A DNA stretch of 5,030 nucleotides from Rhodospirillales bacterium Alpha_05. Its GTDB lineage: Bacteria; Pseudomonadota; Alphaproteobacteria; Rhodospirillales; Rhodospirillaceae. The notes under the pieces were generated by a model. The model did no database searches, was not told the DNA's origin, and worked only from the letters and a program-made list of their open reading frames with translations. The stretch's first letter is position 1. Each line of letters begins with the position of its first letter. Positions 1-5,030 of this stretch are shown piece after piece. The stretch covers positions 1 through 5,030 of the forward strand of contig LUYR01000085.1 of assembly GCA_001603335.1 (NCBI GenBank). The letters are read 5' to 3'. Made by a program: the position numbers and the translations under genes.

Positions 1-2
1 TG

Positions 3-611
3 GCGCCGACGCCCGCGATCGAGCCGCTGCTCGCCGACCGCCCCGAGCACGTGGTGCGGCGCAGCCGAGACGACCCGGCGGTCGACCCGTCGTGGGGTTT
101 CAACCTCAAGGTCCCGCCGCAGCGGTTCAACTTCGGCGAGCTCCACAATCTCTCGGTGCGGCGCGGCACCCTGACCGACGAAGAACGCGCGATCATCAAC
201 CAGCACATCGTCCAGACCATCGTGATGCTCGAAAGCCTGCCGTTCCCACCGCATCTGCGCCGCGTTCCCGAATACGCGGGCACCCACCACGAGACTCTCA
301 CCGGCTCCGGCTATCCGCGCGGCCTCACCGCCGCCGACCTCTCGATCCCGGCGCGGATCATGGCGGTGGCCGACGTGTTCGAGGCGCTCACCGCCTCCGA
401 CCGGCCCTACAAGAAGGCCAAGCCGCTCTCGGAAGCGGTGGAGATCCTGCACCGCATGGCCGAGGAACGGGCGATCGACCCCGACGTCTTCGCGCTGTTC
501 CTGTCGAGCGGCGTCTGCGATCGCTATGCCCGACGCTTCCTCACCCCCGAGCAGATCGACGGCGTCGACGCGGCGCGCTACCTCGGCGCAATCGCGGAGG
601 CGCGGCAATGA
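3..611 (+). CDS. HD-GYP domain phosphohydrolase (probable c-di-GMP phosphodiesterase), C-terminal part only
   Basis: The reading frame is open at the left edge, so the true start lies outside the window; 202 residues are visible. The family hydrolyses the second messenger cyclic di-GMP in the cytoplasm, commonly affecting motility and biofilm formation. Visible hallmarks are a metal-ligand-type His in INQHI (codon 204-206), the paired His of THHE (285-290), the GYP triplet (309-317), the Asp of ADVFEAL (372-374), and the DRPYKKAK segment after it. The first H...HD motif of the fold must lie upstream and cannot be checked. The usual Asp of HHExxDGxGYP is Thr here (HHETLTGSGYP), and ADVFEAL has Glu where many members have Asp; I recall such variants in the group with a long insert before RGTLT, so I do not take them as inactivation. 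Any N-terminal sensor domain (GAF, PAS or similar) is outside the window. The stop overlaps the next start by four bases, suggesting co-translation with the acetyltransferase gene. Confidence 0.9.
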   Translation, partial: APTPAIEPLLADRPEHVVRRSRDDPAVDPSWGFNLKVPPQRFNFGELHNLSVRRGTLTDEERAIINQHIVQTIVMLESLPFPPHLRRVPEYAGTHHETLTGSGYPRGLTAADLSIPARIMAVADVFEALTASDRPYKKAKPLSEAVEILHRMAEERAIDPDVFALFLSSGVCDRYARRFLTPEQIDGVDAARYLGAIAEARQ

Positions 612-1102
612 TCTGGCGCGCGATGACCGAGGCCGACCTCGACCGGGTGCTCGCCGCGGCGGCGATCATCCATCCGGGCTATCCCGAGGACCGCGCGGTG
701 TTCGCCGAGCGCCTCGCCTTGTGGCCGCAAGGTTGCCGCGTGCTCGAGCGCGCGGGTGGGCTCGCGGGTTACGCCGTCACCCATCCCTGGCGCTACGGCC
801 AACCGCCCAAGCTCGACACCCTGCTCGGCGGCCTCGTCGCCGATGCCGATACCTATTACTTCCACGATATCGCGCTGCTCCCCGACGTGCGCGGCCGCGG
901 GGCGTCGCGGGTGGTGGTCGCGGACCTCGCCGGGATGGCCGAGCGCCTCGGCTTTCCCAGCATTTCGCTGGTCGCGGTCAACGCGTCGCGGCCGATCTGG
1001 GAGGCGCAGGGCTTCGCCGTGGCCACCGACGCGGCCCCGGATCTCGCCAGCTACGGCGGCGAGGCGTGGTTCATGGTGCGGCGTCTCCACGACACAATTT
1101 GA
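608..1102 (+). CDS. GNAT family N-acetyltransferase
   Basis: A 164-residue single-domain protein, a usual length for a GNAT enzyme, which transfers an acyl group from acyl-CoA to an amine. The start is the ATG inside the ATGA overlap with the preceding gene and gives a typical GNAT opening (MIWRAMTEADLDRVL). The core is at residues 83-104: a beta strand YYFHDIALLP, then the acyl-CoA pyrophosphate-binding loop VRGRGASR. In the consensus R/Q-x-x-G-x-G/A the sixth position is Ser here, a mild departure. The later segment SLVAVNASRPIWEAQGF (about 120-136) matches the usual V-N-x-x-A-x-x-x-Y-x-x-x-GF pattern, with Trp in place of the common Tyr, and the last strand is EAWFMVRRL. The substrate cannot be told from sequence. 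Coupling to an HD-GYP gene suggests shared expression, not necessarily shared function. No T-rich intrinsic terminator follows the stop, so read-through into the next gene is possible. Confidence 0.88.
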   Translation: MIWRAMTEADLDRVLAAAAIIHPGYPEDRAVFAERLALWPQGCRVLERAGGLAGYAVTHPWRYGQPPKLDTLLGGLVADADTYYFHDIALLPDVRGRGASRVVVADLAGMAERLGFPSISLVAVNASRPIWEAQGFAVATDAAPDLASYGGEAWFMVRRLHDTI

Positions 1103-1162
1103 TACACTTTCCCGGTGTTGCCGACATATCCCTGAGACATGCCCGGTGCATGCTTCATCCTG

Positions 1163-1249
1163 TATCCGTGGCGAGCGGGACACCTCAAGGACGGAAGGTG
1201 GGCGGTCGCTGATGCGAAGCCCACCCTTCCGGGCCTGCCACGGTGGATA
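1163..1249 (+). promoter_or_regulatory. Predicted structured 5' leader upstream of the envelope-protein gene
   Basis: Inside the 150-base gap after the acetyltransferase gene, a long hairpin pairs 1192-1203 with 1219-1231: 12 base pairs with one bulged C at 1226. It is topped by a further 4-bp helix (TCGC 1206-1209 with GCGA 1214-1217, loop TGAT). An outer helix can close around it: CCGTGGC at 1166-1172 is the exact reverse complement of GCCACGG at 1237-1243. An alternative outer pairing is TATCC 1163-1167 with GGATA 1245-1249. The outer 3' strand abuts the start codon region, so the fold could control access to the ribosome. No T run follows, so it does not look like an intrinsic terminator. 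I could not match it to a riboswitch class I know. The pairing is visible in the sequence; a regulatory role is inference. Confidence 0.4.
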
Positions 1250-1252
1250 AGG

Positions 1253-2185
1253 ATGAAGCGCACGATCATGGCCCGTACCAAGGCACTCCTGTTGGCGATC
1301 ACTGCTGCGACCGGCTTTCATGCCGCGGACGCGCTGGCCGGTCCGCCCGGTGGCTGGGACGACGGGCCGGGCCGCGGCCATGGCTACGGCCACGAGCGCG
1401 GCTACGAGCGGGATTACGAGCGCGGCCCGAGCCGTGTCGTGGTGGTGCCGGGCGACTGGAACCGCGGCCACTGGGCCCACGACTGGTGGGACGGCCGCTA
1501 CGGCTGGTGGTGGGTGGTCGGCGGCGCGCGGTATTTTTACGCCCAGCCGGTCTATCCCTATCCCTCGGCGGTGGTGCCGCCCGGCATGGTCGCCGTGCCC
1601 GCGCCCCAGACCGCGTACTATTGCGGCAATCCGGCGGGATACTATCCGCAGGTGGCGCAGTGCTTCGGCCCCTGGCAGCTGGTTTCCCTTGCCGCTCCGG
1701 TGGTGGCGCAGCCGGCTCCGGTGATCGTCGCCCCGTCGGCAAGCGCGCCGGTCTATGCCCAGCCCGCGCCGTCGGGGTCCTCGGTCAAGACCACCGGCGG
1801 CACGATTTTGGGCGCGGTCGGCGGCGGCGTCGCCGGGGCGCAGTTCGGCCAGGGTCAGGGCAAGGTCGCCGCGGCGATTCTCGGCACCGTGCTGGGCGCA
1901 TTCGTCGGGCATGAGGTCGGCGAATCCCTCGACCGCGCCGACGCGCTTGCGGCGCAACAGGCGGCGCAACAGGCCTACACCGCGCCGGTGGGCCAGACGA
2001 TCACCTGGAATTCGCCCGCGACCGCGCACGCGGGCACGATTACCCCGACCCGCGAGGGCCGCGACGCGCAGAACAACACCTGCCGCGAGTTCAAGCAGAC
2101 GGTGACGATCGACGGCAAGAAAACCGAAGTCACCAGTACCGCATGCCAGACGCCGGACGGGTCCTGGGTCCAGATCGGCAGCTGA
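1253..2185 (+). CDS. Exported glycine-zipper (17 kDa surface antigen-like) envelope protein
   Basis: A 310-residue protein with an N-terminal signal peptide: basic residues 1-10, hydrophobic core about 11-22, likely cut at ADALA|G after residue 29. There is no lipobox Cys, unlike lipoprotein members of the 17 kDa antigen group. Residues 38-61 are rich in Gly, His, Arg, Tyr and Glu, with repeats of the GYGHERGYERDYERG kind. Residues 67-103 are rich in Trp and Tyr (DGRYGWWWVVGG, YPYP). A YYCGNPAGYYP motif with Cys124 and Cys137 follows, then an Ala/Pro linker (145-175). Residues 182-223 form a glycine zipper able to make two membrane-spanning hairpins. The C-terminal domain (242-310) has CREFKQTV and the closing TACQTPDGSWV, with Cys277 and Cys298. 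Four cysteines in an exported protein could form two disulfides. The frame runs upstream to an ATG at 1139, but residues before 1253 look non-coding. ATG 1253 has AAGG directly abutting it, which is too close; ATG 1268 (six codons in) is a possible alternative start. Function is unknown; outer-membrane association is inferred from family. Confidence 0.85.
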   Translation: MKRTIMARTKALLLAITAATGFHAADALAGPPGGWDDGPGRGHGYGHERGYERDYERGPSRVVVVPGDWNRGHWAHDWWDGRYGWWWVVGGARYFYAQPVYPYPSAVVPPGMVAVPAPQTAYYCGNPAGYYPQVAQCFGPWQLVSLAAPVVAQPAPVIVAPSASAPVYAQPAPSGSSVKTTGGTILGAVGGGVAGAQFGQGQGKVAAAILGTVLGAFVGHEVGESLDRADALAAQQAAQQAYTAPVGQTITWNSPATAHAGTITPTREGRDAQNNTCREFKQTVTIDGKKTEVTSTACQTPDGSWVQIGS

Positions 2186-2203
2186 GCGAAGGCATTTCGA
2201 ACG

Positions 2204-2337
2204 ACGACGAGGTTTCCCCCCCCTTAACCTCGTCGTCCGTCGGTGAAGCGACTCCCCCGTGGCTTCGCCGAACACGATGAGGTTTGCGTCTCCCTGGCCT
2301 CATCGCATGGCCGCCCCCAACTCCCCCGGGGGCGGCC
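2204..2337 (+). repeat. Two tandem ~70-base units, each with two stem-loops
   Basis: ACGACGAGGTTT at 2204-2215 recurs as ACGATGAGGTTT at 2274-2285, 70 bases on, with one difference. The partner strand CCTCGTCG at 2228-2235 recurs as CCTCATCG at 2298-2305, also exactly 70 bases on. The two differences are base-paired to each other (C2208-G2232 becomes T2278-A2302), a compensatory change that keeps the stem. The loop ACTCCCCCG at 2251-2259 recurs at 2320-2328 (offset 69), although the stems around it are unrelated in sequence. Together these suggest an old tandem duplication kept under structural constraint. Confidence 0.65.
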
Positions 2338-2345
2338 TTCTTTTT
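2309..2345 (+). terminator. Rho-independent terminator
   Basis: A perfect 10-bp GC-rich stem (GGCCGCCCCC 2309-2318 with GGGGGCGGCC 2328-2337), with a 9-base loop, is followed at once by TTCTTTTT (2338-2345). This is a classical intrinsic terminator for plus-strand transcription and ends the transcript of the envelope-protein gene and the hairpin array. It lies 6 bases before the flgL stop codon, so it also prevents antisense read-through into flgL. Read on the minus strand, no T run follows the stem, so it is not an obvious intrinsic terminator for the flgK-flgL transcript. Confidence 0.88.
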
Positions 2346-2351
2346 GCAAAA

Positions 2352-3224
2352 TCAAAGGTAATTGAGGACGCTGACGCTCTTCAGCGACGCGAGGGCGGCG
2401 AACGACGCTTCGAGCAGCACCTCGCGCTGCGAGGCGGTGGCGCTGGCGGTGGCGACGTCGACGGTGGTGAGGCTGTCGAGCATTTCCCCGGCGTAGAGCT
2501 GGAAGTCGGTCTGGCTGTCGATCACCGCGTTCAACGCATCGGTCTGGTTGGAAAGGGTCTCCTGGATCGTGCCGAGGCCGGAAACCGAGGTGGAGAGGGT
2601 GTCGAACGCGGATTGCAAGGTTGCGGTGTCGGGGTCGGAGGTGGCGGCGAGGGTCTGGAGCGCCGCGAGGGTGTCGGCGAATGCCGCGTCGTCGGCGTTG
2701 ATGCCGTAGGAAATGCTCGCGCCGCCGTCGAGCATCACCGTGCGCAGGCCGCTGCCGCCCTGGTAGTAGGCGGTGTCGGAATAGTCGGCGGCGGTATCGA
2801 CCGGCTGGGTGGTGGTCGCGCCGCCGGAGAACAGATAGCTCCCCGCGTATTTGGTGTTGAGCAGGCTCGCGATGTTGTCGAGGGCGTTCTGCGCGCTCGC
2901 CTGGAGGGTGCTGCCGTCGCCGGTGGCGCTGATCGCGGCGGTGATCTTGGTGAGCATGTCCTGCACCAGGTCGCCGATGCTGCCGACCGTGGCGTAGGCG
3001 ACTTCGAGCTGGCCGGTGGCGGTTTCCGCCTGCGCCGCGAGGTGCTCGGAGCGCGCGATGTCGGCGGTGAGGCCGACCGCCGCGCCCGCCTGGCCGTCGA
3101 GGCCGGAGAGGGATTCCGACTTCACGCCGGAGGACTGCTGGGTCAGCGCCTCGGCGTAGCTGCTCTGCACCCGGAGCGCCTGGCCGATCATCTGGGTGTT
3201 CATTCCTGCGGTGGATACGCGCAT
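2352..3224 (-). CDS. flgL: Flagellar hook-filament junction protein FlgL (HAP3)
   Basis: A 290-residue flagellin-related protein, near the usual FlgL length of about 300. FlgL is secreted through the flagellar export apparatus and, with FlgK, forms the junction between hook and filament. The N-terminal helical D0/D1 region starts MRVSTAGMNTQMI and carries the flagellin-type LTQQSSGVKS segment (residues 27-36). The central part is variable and includes the SYLFSGG motif frequent in FlgL proteins. The C-terminal helical region (about 227-290) ends LEASFAALASLKSVSVLNYL, the typical flagellin/FlgL finish. There are no Cys residues. The start is well supported: GGAG at 3236-3233 lies 8 bases before the ATG. 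The gap to the flgK stop is 13 bases, so the two are surely one transcript. A plain flagellin is the alternative, but the position directly after flgK makes FlgL the better call. It appears to be the last gene of the operon. Confidence 0.93.
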   Translation of the reverse strand: MRVSTAGMNTQMIGQALRVQSSYAEALTQQSSGVKSESLSGLDGQAGAAVGLTADIARSEHLAAQAETATGQLEVAYATVGSIGDLVQDMLTKITAAISATGDGSTLQASAQNALDNIASLLNTKYAGSYLFSGGATTTQPVDTAADYSDTAYYQGGSGLRTVMLDGGASISYGINADDAAFADTLAALQTLAATSDPDTATLQSAFDTLSTSVSGLGTIQETLSNQTDALNAVIDSQTDFQLYAGEMLDSLTTVDVATASATASQREVLLEASFAALASLKSVSVLNYL

Positions 3225-3237
3225 CGTCGGGGCTCCG

Positions 3238-4947
3238 TCAGTTGATCATCGCCATCAAGGCGTCCCACATGTCCTGCGCGGTCGAGAGAATCTGGGCCGC
3301 GGCCTCGTAGTCCTGCTGGTAGGTGGTGAGCAGCGCGGTTTCCTCGTCGACGTTGACGCCGTAGGTGTTGGAAAAGCTGGTGGACAGGCTGGACGCGGTG
3401 GCGCTGGTGGTCTTTGCGGTGGTGCTCGCGGCATCGGCGCGGTCGGCGAGGTCGTCGATGATCTGTGCCGCGTAGCCTGCCGCGCCGGTTTTGGTCGCCG
3501 CGAGGTTGCCCGCCGCGCCGAAGCTGGTGTTGGAGTCGAGCGCCGTGTGGATCGCTTGCAGCGCGGTGGTGTCGTCGGCGGCGTAGGCGGCTTCGCCGAC
3601 GGTGGTTGAGGCGACGCTCGCCACCGCGATGCCGTCGGTGCGCGCGGTGAGGCTGCCCGCGTCGCCGCTCAGGATGTCGTACATCCCCATCGCGGAATTG
3701 AAGCCGGTGCCGTCGAGGGTGCCGTCGCCGGTGAGGATCACCCCGGCGTCGGCGTCGTCGGCGGCGACCACGAGGTGGCCGTCGGCGTCGAGGGAGGCGG
3801 AAATTCCGGCGGTGGCGTTGAGCGCGTCGAGCACGTCCTGCATCGTCGTGCAGGTGGAGAGGTCGACGTCGGTGGAGGCGGTGACGGTGCCGTCGGCGTC
3901 GGTGAGCACGATGCGCAGGGTGCCCGCGCCGGTCACCGCGTCGGTGGCGGCGACGCTCGCGGTGCCGGTCAACGTATTCGGCGGCGGCACCGGCGTCGCG
4001 GCGTTGGCTGCGGCGTTGACCGCAGCCTTCACCCCCTCGGAGAGGGCATCGAGCTCCGCCTGGACGCCGGGCAGGGTGTCGTCGCGGAGCGCGATTTCGG
4101 CGCCGATGCTGCCCCCCTTGAGCGACGTGGTGACGTCCTTGCCGTCGATCGTCACGCCCGCGATGCCGCCGCTGCCGTCGGTCTTGTAGACCGAATCCGC
4201 GCTCAGGGTGCCGCTTGCGGCATAGCTCAACTCGTGCACCGAGGAGGTCAGCAGCGCCTGCCCCGAGGAGGTGTAGATTTGCGTCGCCCCGGCGGCGGTG
4301 GTGAAGGTGGTGACGTCGAGATACTGGCCGAGGTCTTCGAGCGCGGCGCGGCGCTGGTCCTCGAGGTCGGAGGTCGAGGTCCCCATCGCTTTGGCGCGGG
4401 TGATCTGGTCGTTGAGGTCGTCGATCTGGTGCAGCAGGCCGTTGGCCGATTCCACGTCCTCGGCGATCGCCTGGTCCGCCGAGGTGCGCGACGACTGCAC
4501 CGAGGCGCTCGCGTCGTTGACCGCCCCGGCCCAGTCGTCGAGCGCATCGGCGAGGTCGGCGGCGGCGCCGGTGTCGGCGGGGTCGGCGACCACGTCGGAG
4601 AGCGCGGTTTGCAGGTCTTCGAGCGCGTTGGTGAGGGTGCCGCCGTCGGCGGTGGTGCCGAAGGCGGTGGAGACGACGCCGAGGTAGGCCGAAATCACCG
4701 CGTCGTAGCTCGACGTGCTGATCGCCTTGACCACGCTCTGGTGCAGCTTGTCGTCGACGTCGCTGCCGGTGCCGATCACTTGCACGCCGGTGCCCACGCC
4801 GCCGACGGTGTGGGTGGTGACGTCGGCGGTCTTCTTGGTGTAGCCCGGGGTCTCGACGTTGGCGATGTTGGTGGTGCTGAGCGCGATGCGGGTCTGCGCG
4901 ACGCTCAAGGCGCTGCCCGCGGTGTTGATGATGCTCGAGATCGACAT
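3238..4947 (-). CDS. flgK: Flagellar hook-associated protein 1 FlgK (HAP1)
   Basis: A 569-residue protein within the usual FlgK size range. It forms the first of the two junction layers between hook and filament. The N-terminal rod/hook signature is at residues 24-37 (STTNIANVETPGYT), after MSISSIINTAGSALSVAQ. The C-terminal helix (530-569) has the standard GVNVDEETALLTTYQQDYEAAA pattern shared by axial flagellar proteins. Between them lies a helical region (about 80-230) and then variable surface domains. One of these starts after a Pro-rich PVPPP linker (319-323) and runs to about 420, being rich in Asp, Thr, Ala and Gly. The single Cys (C366, in LSTCTTM) is uncommon in axial proteins. The start has GGGAG at 4959-4955, 7 bases upstream. 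flgL follows after 13 bases and another gene precedes by 15 bases, so this is an internal operon gene. The promoter is outside the window. Confidence 0.96.
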   Translation of the reverse strand: MSISSIINTAGSALSVAQTRIALSTTNIANVETPGYTKKTADVTTHTVGGVGTGVQVIGTGSDVDDKLHQSVVKAISTSSYDAVISAYLGVVSTAFGTTADGGTLTNALEDLQTALSDVVADPADTGAAADLADALDDWAGAVNDASASVQSSRTSADQAIAEDVESANGLLHQIDDLNDQITRAKAMGTSTSDLEDQRRAALEDLGQYLDVTTFTTAAGATQIYTSSGQALLTSSVHELSYAASGTLSADSVYKTDGSGGIAGVTIDGKDVTTSLKGGSIGAEIALRDDTLPGVQAELDALSEGVKAAVNAAANAATPVPPPNTLTGTASVAATDAVTGAGTLRIVLTDADGTVTASTDVDLSTCTTMQDVLDALNATAGISASLDADGHLVVAADDADAGVILTGDGTLDGTGFNSAMGMYDILSGDAGSLTARTDGIAVASVASTTVGEAAYAADDTTALQAIHTALDSNTSFGAAGNLAATKTGAAGYAAQIIDDLADRADAASTTAKTTSATASSLSTSFSNTYGVNVDEETALLTTYQQDYEAAAQILSTAQDMWDALMAMIN

Positions 4948-4962
4948 CGCCTCGCTCCCGCC

Positions 4963-5028
4963 TCAGGCGCTCAGGTGCAGGGCGGGGAGGCCGCGCGCGG
5001 TCCGCGCGCGGGTGTCGCCGCTCGCCGA
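4963..5028 (-). CDS. C-terminal end of an unidentified gene upstream of flgK (partial)
   Basis: In the minus-strand frame ending with TGA at 4965-4963, all 21 visible sense codons end in G or C. The other two frames do not show this, and it matches the codon bias of the neighbouring genes. The visible tail reads SASGDTRARTARGLPALHLSA and is open at the right edge. The stop lies 15 bases before the flgK start, consistent with an operon. By position it is probably a flagellar gene, but the tail has no diagnostic motif; it does not resemble the conserved C-terminus of the hook protein FlgE. The Arg/Ala-rich stretch produces two copies of the palindrome CCGCGCGCGG separated by one base (4991-5000 and 5002-5011 on the plus strand). 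Confidence 0.55.
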   Translation of the reverse strand, partial: SASGDTRARTARGLPALHLSA

Positions 5029-5030
5029 AT

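Larger units (their letters stand above)
2203..2345 (+). ncRNA. Candidate C-rich-loop small RNA or 3'UTR-derived RNA (four tandem stem-loops)
   Basis: Four hairpins follow one another on the plus strand. Hairpin 1 pairs 2203-2214 with 2226-2237 (12 bp, loop TCCCCCCCCTT). Hairpin 2 pairs 2241-2249 with 2262-2270 (9 bp including one G-U; loop contains ACTCCCCCG). Hairpin 3 pairs 2275-2282 with 2298-2305 (8 bp; loop contains TCTCCC). Hairpin 4 pairs 2309-2318 with 2328-2337 (10 bp, loop AACTCCCCC) and is followed by a T run. Every loop exposes a C-rich stretch that could pair with purine-rich ribosome binding sites. C-rich-loop RNAs of this design are known: the alphaproteobacterial 'cuckoo' (CCUCCUCCC) sRNAs such as CcsR of Rhodobacter, and LhrC of Listeria. 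I cannot assign this one to either family. I see no clear promoter just upstream, so processing from the 3' end of the preceding mRNA is the simpler model. The alternative is a complex terminator between convergent genes. Confidence 0.5.

Noticed and set aside
92..607. Upstream extension of the GNAT reading frame to 92
   Set aside because: The added residues are Arg/Pro/Ala-rich shadow of the HD-GYP gene; the GNAT fold begins at the ATG at 608.
1099..1130. Possible sigma-70 promoter: TTGATA at 1099-1104 with CATATC-like -10 near 1125-1130
   Set aside because: The spacing is about 20 bases rather than 16-18 and the -10 match is poor; it is too weak to annotate.
1139..1252. Upstream in-frame ATG at 1139 for the envelope protein
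   Set aside because: The extra 38 residues would place a non-hydrophobic stretch before an obvious signal peptide and overlap the predicted leader hairpin.
578..2275. A 565-codon open frame on the minus strand across the GNAT and envelope-protein genes
   Set aside because: It is an antisense shadow caused by high GC: Arg/Gly/His-rich, no recognisable domain, and it covers two well-supported plus-strand genes.
2342..2351. Palindrome TTTTGCAAAA next to the terminator
   Set aside because: It is the T run of the terminator followed by a short A run; too short to call an operator on its own.
2259..3245. A 328-codon plus-strand open frame across the hairpin array and flgL
   Set aside because: The sequence is Gly/Val/Arg/Glu-rich low complexity and antisense to a clear flgL; it would also run through a strong terminator.
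3240..4945. Many short GTCGGCG/GCGGTG-type repeats across flgK
   Set aside because: These reflect repeated Asp, Ala, Thr and Ser codons in a GC-biased gene, not a repeat array; no regular period or spacer structure like a CRISPR is present.
4991..5011. Two adjacent copies of the palindrome CCGCGCGCGG
   Set aside because: They fall in a coding frame with fully G/C third positions (alternating Arg, Ala and Thr codons), which explains the pattern without a site.

Overview
The window looks like high-GC chromosomal DNA from an alphaproteobacterium, possibly of the Rhodospirillales type. This rests on the very strong G/C bias at third codon positions, the flgK-flgL arrangement, an HD-GYP signalling protein and an envelope protein of the glycine-zipper '17 kDa antigen' type. 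The taxonomic call is an inference from composition and gene style, not from a marker gene. I see no tRNA, rRNA, CRISPR array or insertion sequence.

Left part, plus strand (1-2185). The window opens inside a gene for an HD-GYP cyclic-di-GMP phosphodiesterase-type protein, of which only the C-terminal half is present. Its stop codon overlaps the start of a small GNAT acetyltransferase gene (ATGA overlap), so the two are probably co-translated. A 150-base gap follows; much of it can fold into a long closed stem-loop structure lying just before the next gene. That gene encodes an exported 310-residue protein: a signal peptide, an aromatic/Gly/His-rich region, a proline-rich linker, a glycine-zipper membrane segment and a C-terminal surface-antigen-like domain.

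Middle (2186-2351). The gap between the convergent envelope-protein and flagellar genes holds four consecutive stem-loops with C-rich loops. They are arranged as two tandem units about 70 bases apart, and the last is a textbook intrinsic terminator on the plus strand. Between the two units the stems have changed in a compensated way, or been wholly replaced, while the loop sequence ACTCCCCCG is kept. I read this as a candidate 3'UTR-derived or stand-alone small RNA with anti-Shine-Dalgarno loops. It is the most notable item in the window.

Right part, minus strand (2352-5030). A flagellar operon is read right to left: the tail of an unidentified gene (21 codons visible), then flgK, then flgL, with gaps of only 15 and 13 bases. 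FlgK and FlgL are the two hook-filament junction proteins that link the flagellar hook to the flagellin filament. The operon ends at flgL and converges on the plus-strand genes; its promoter lies outside the window.
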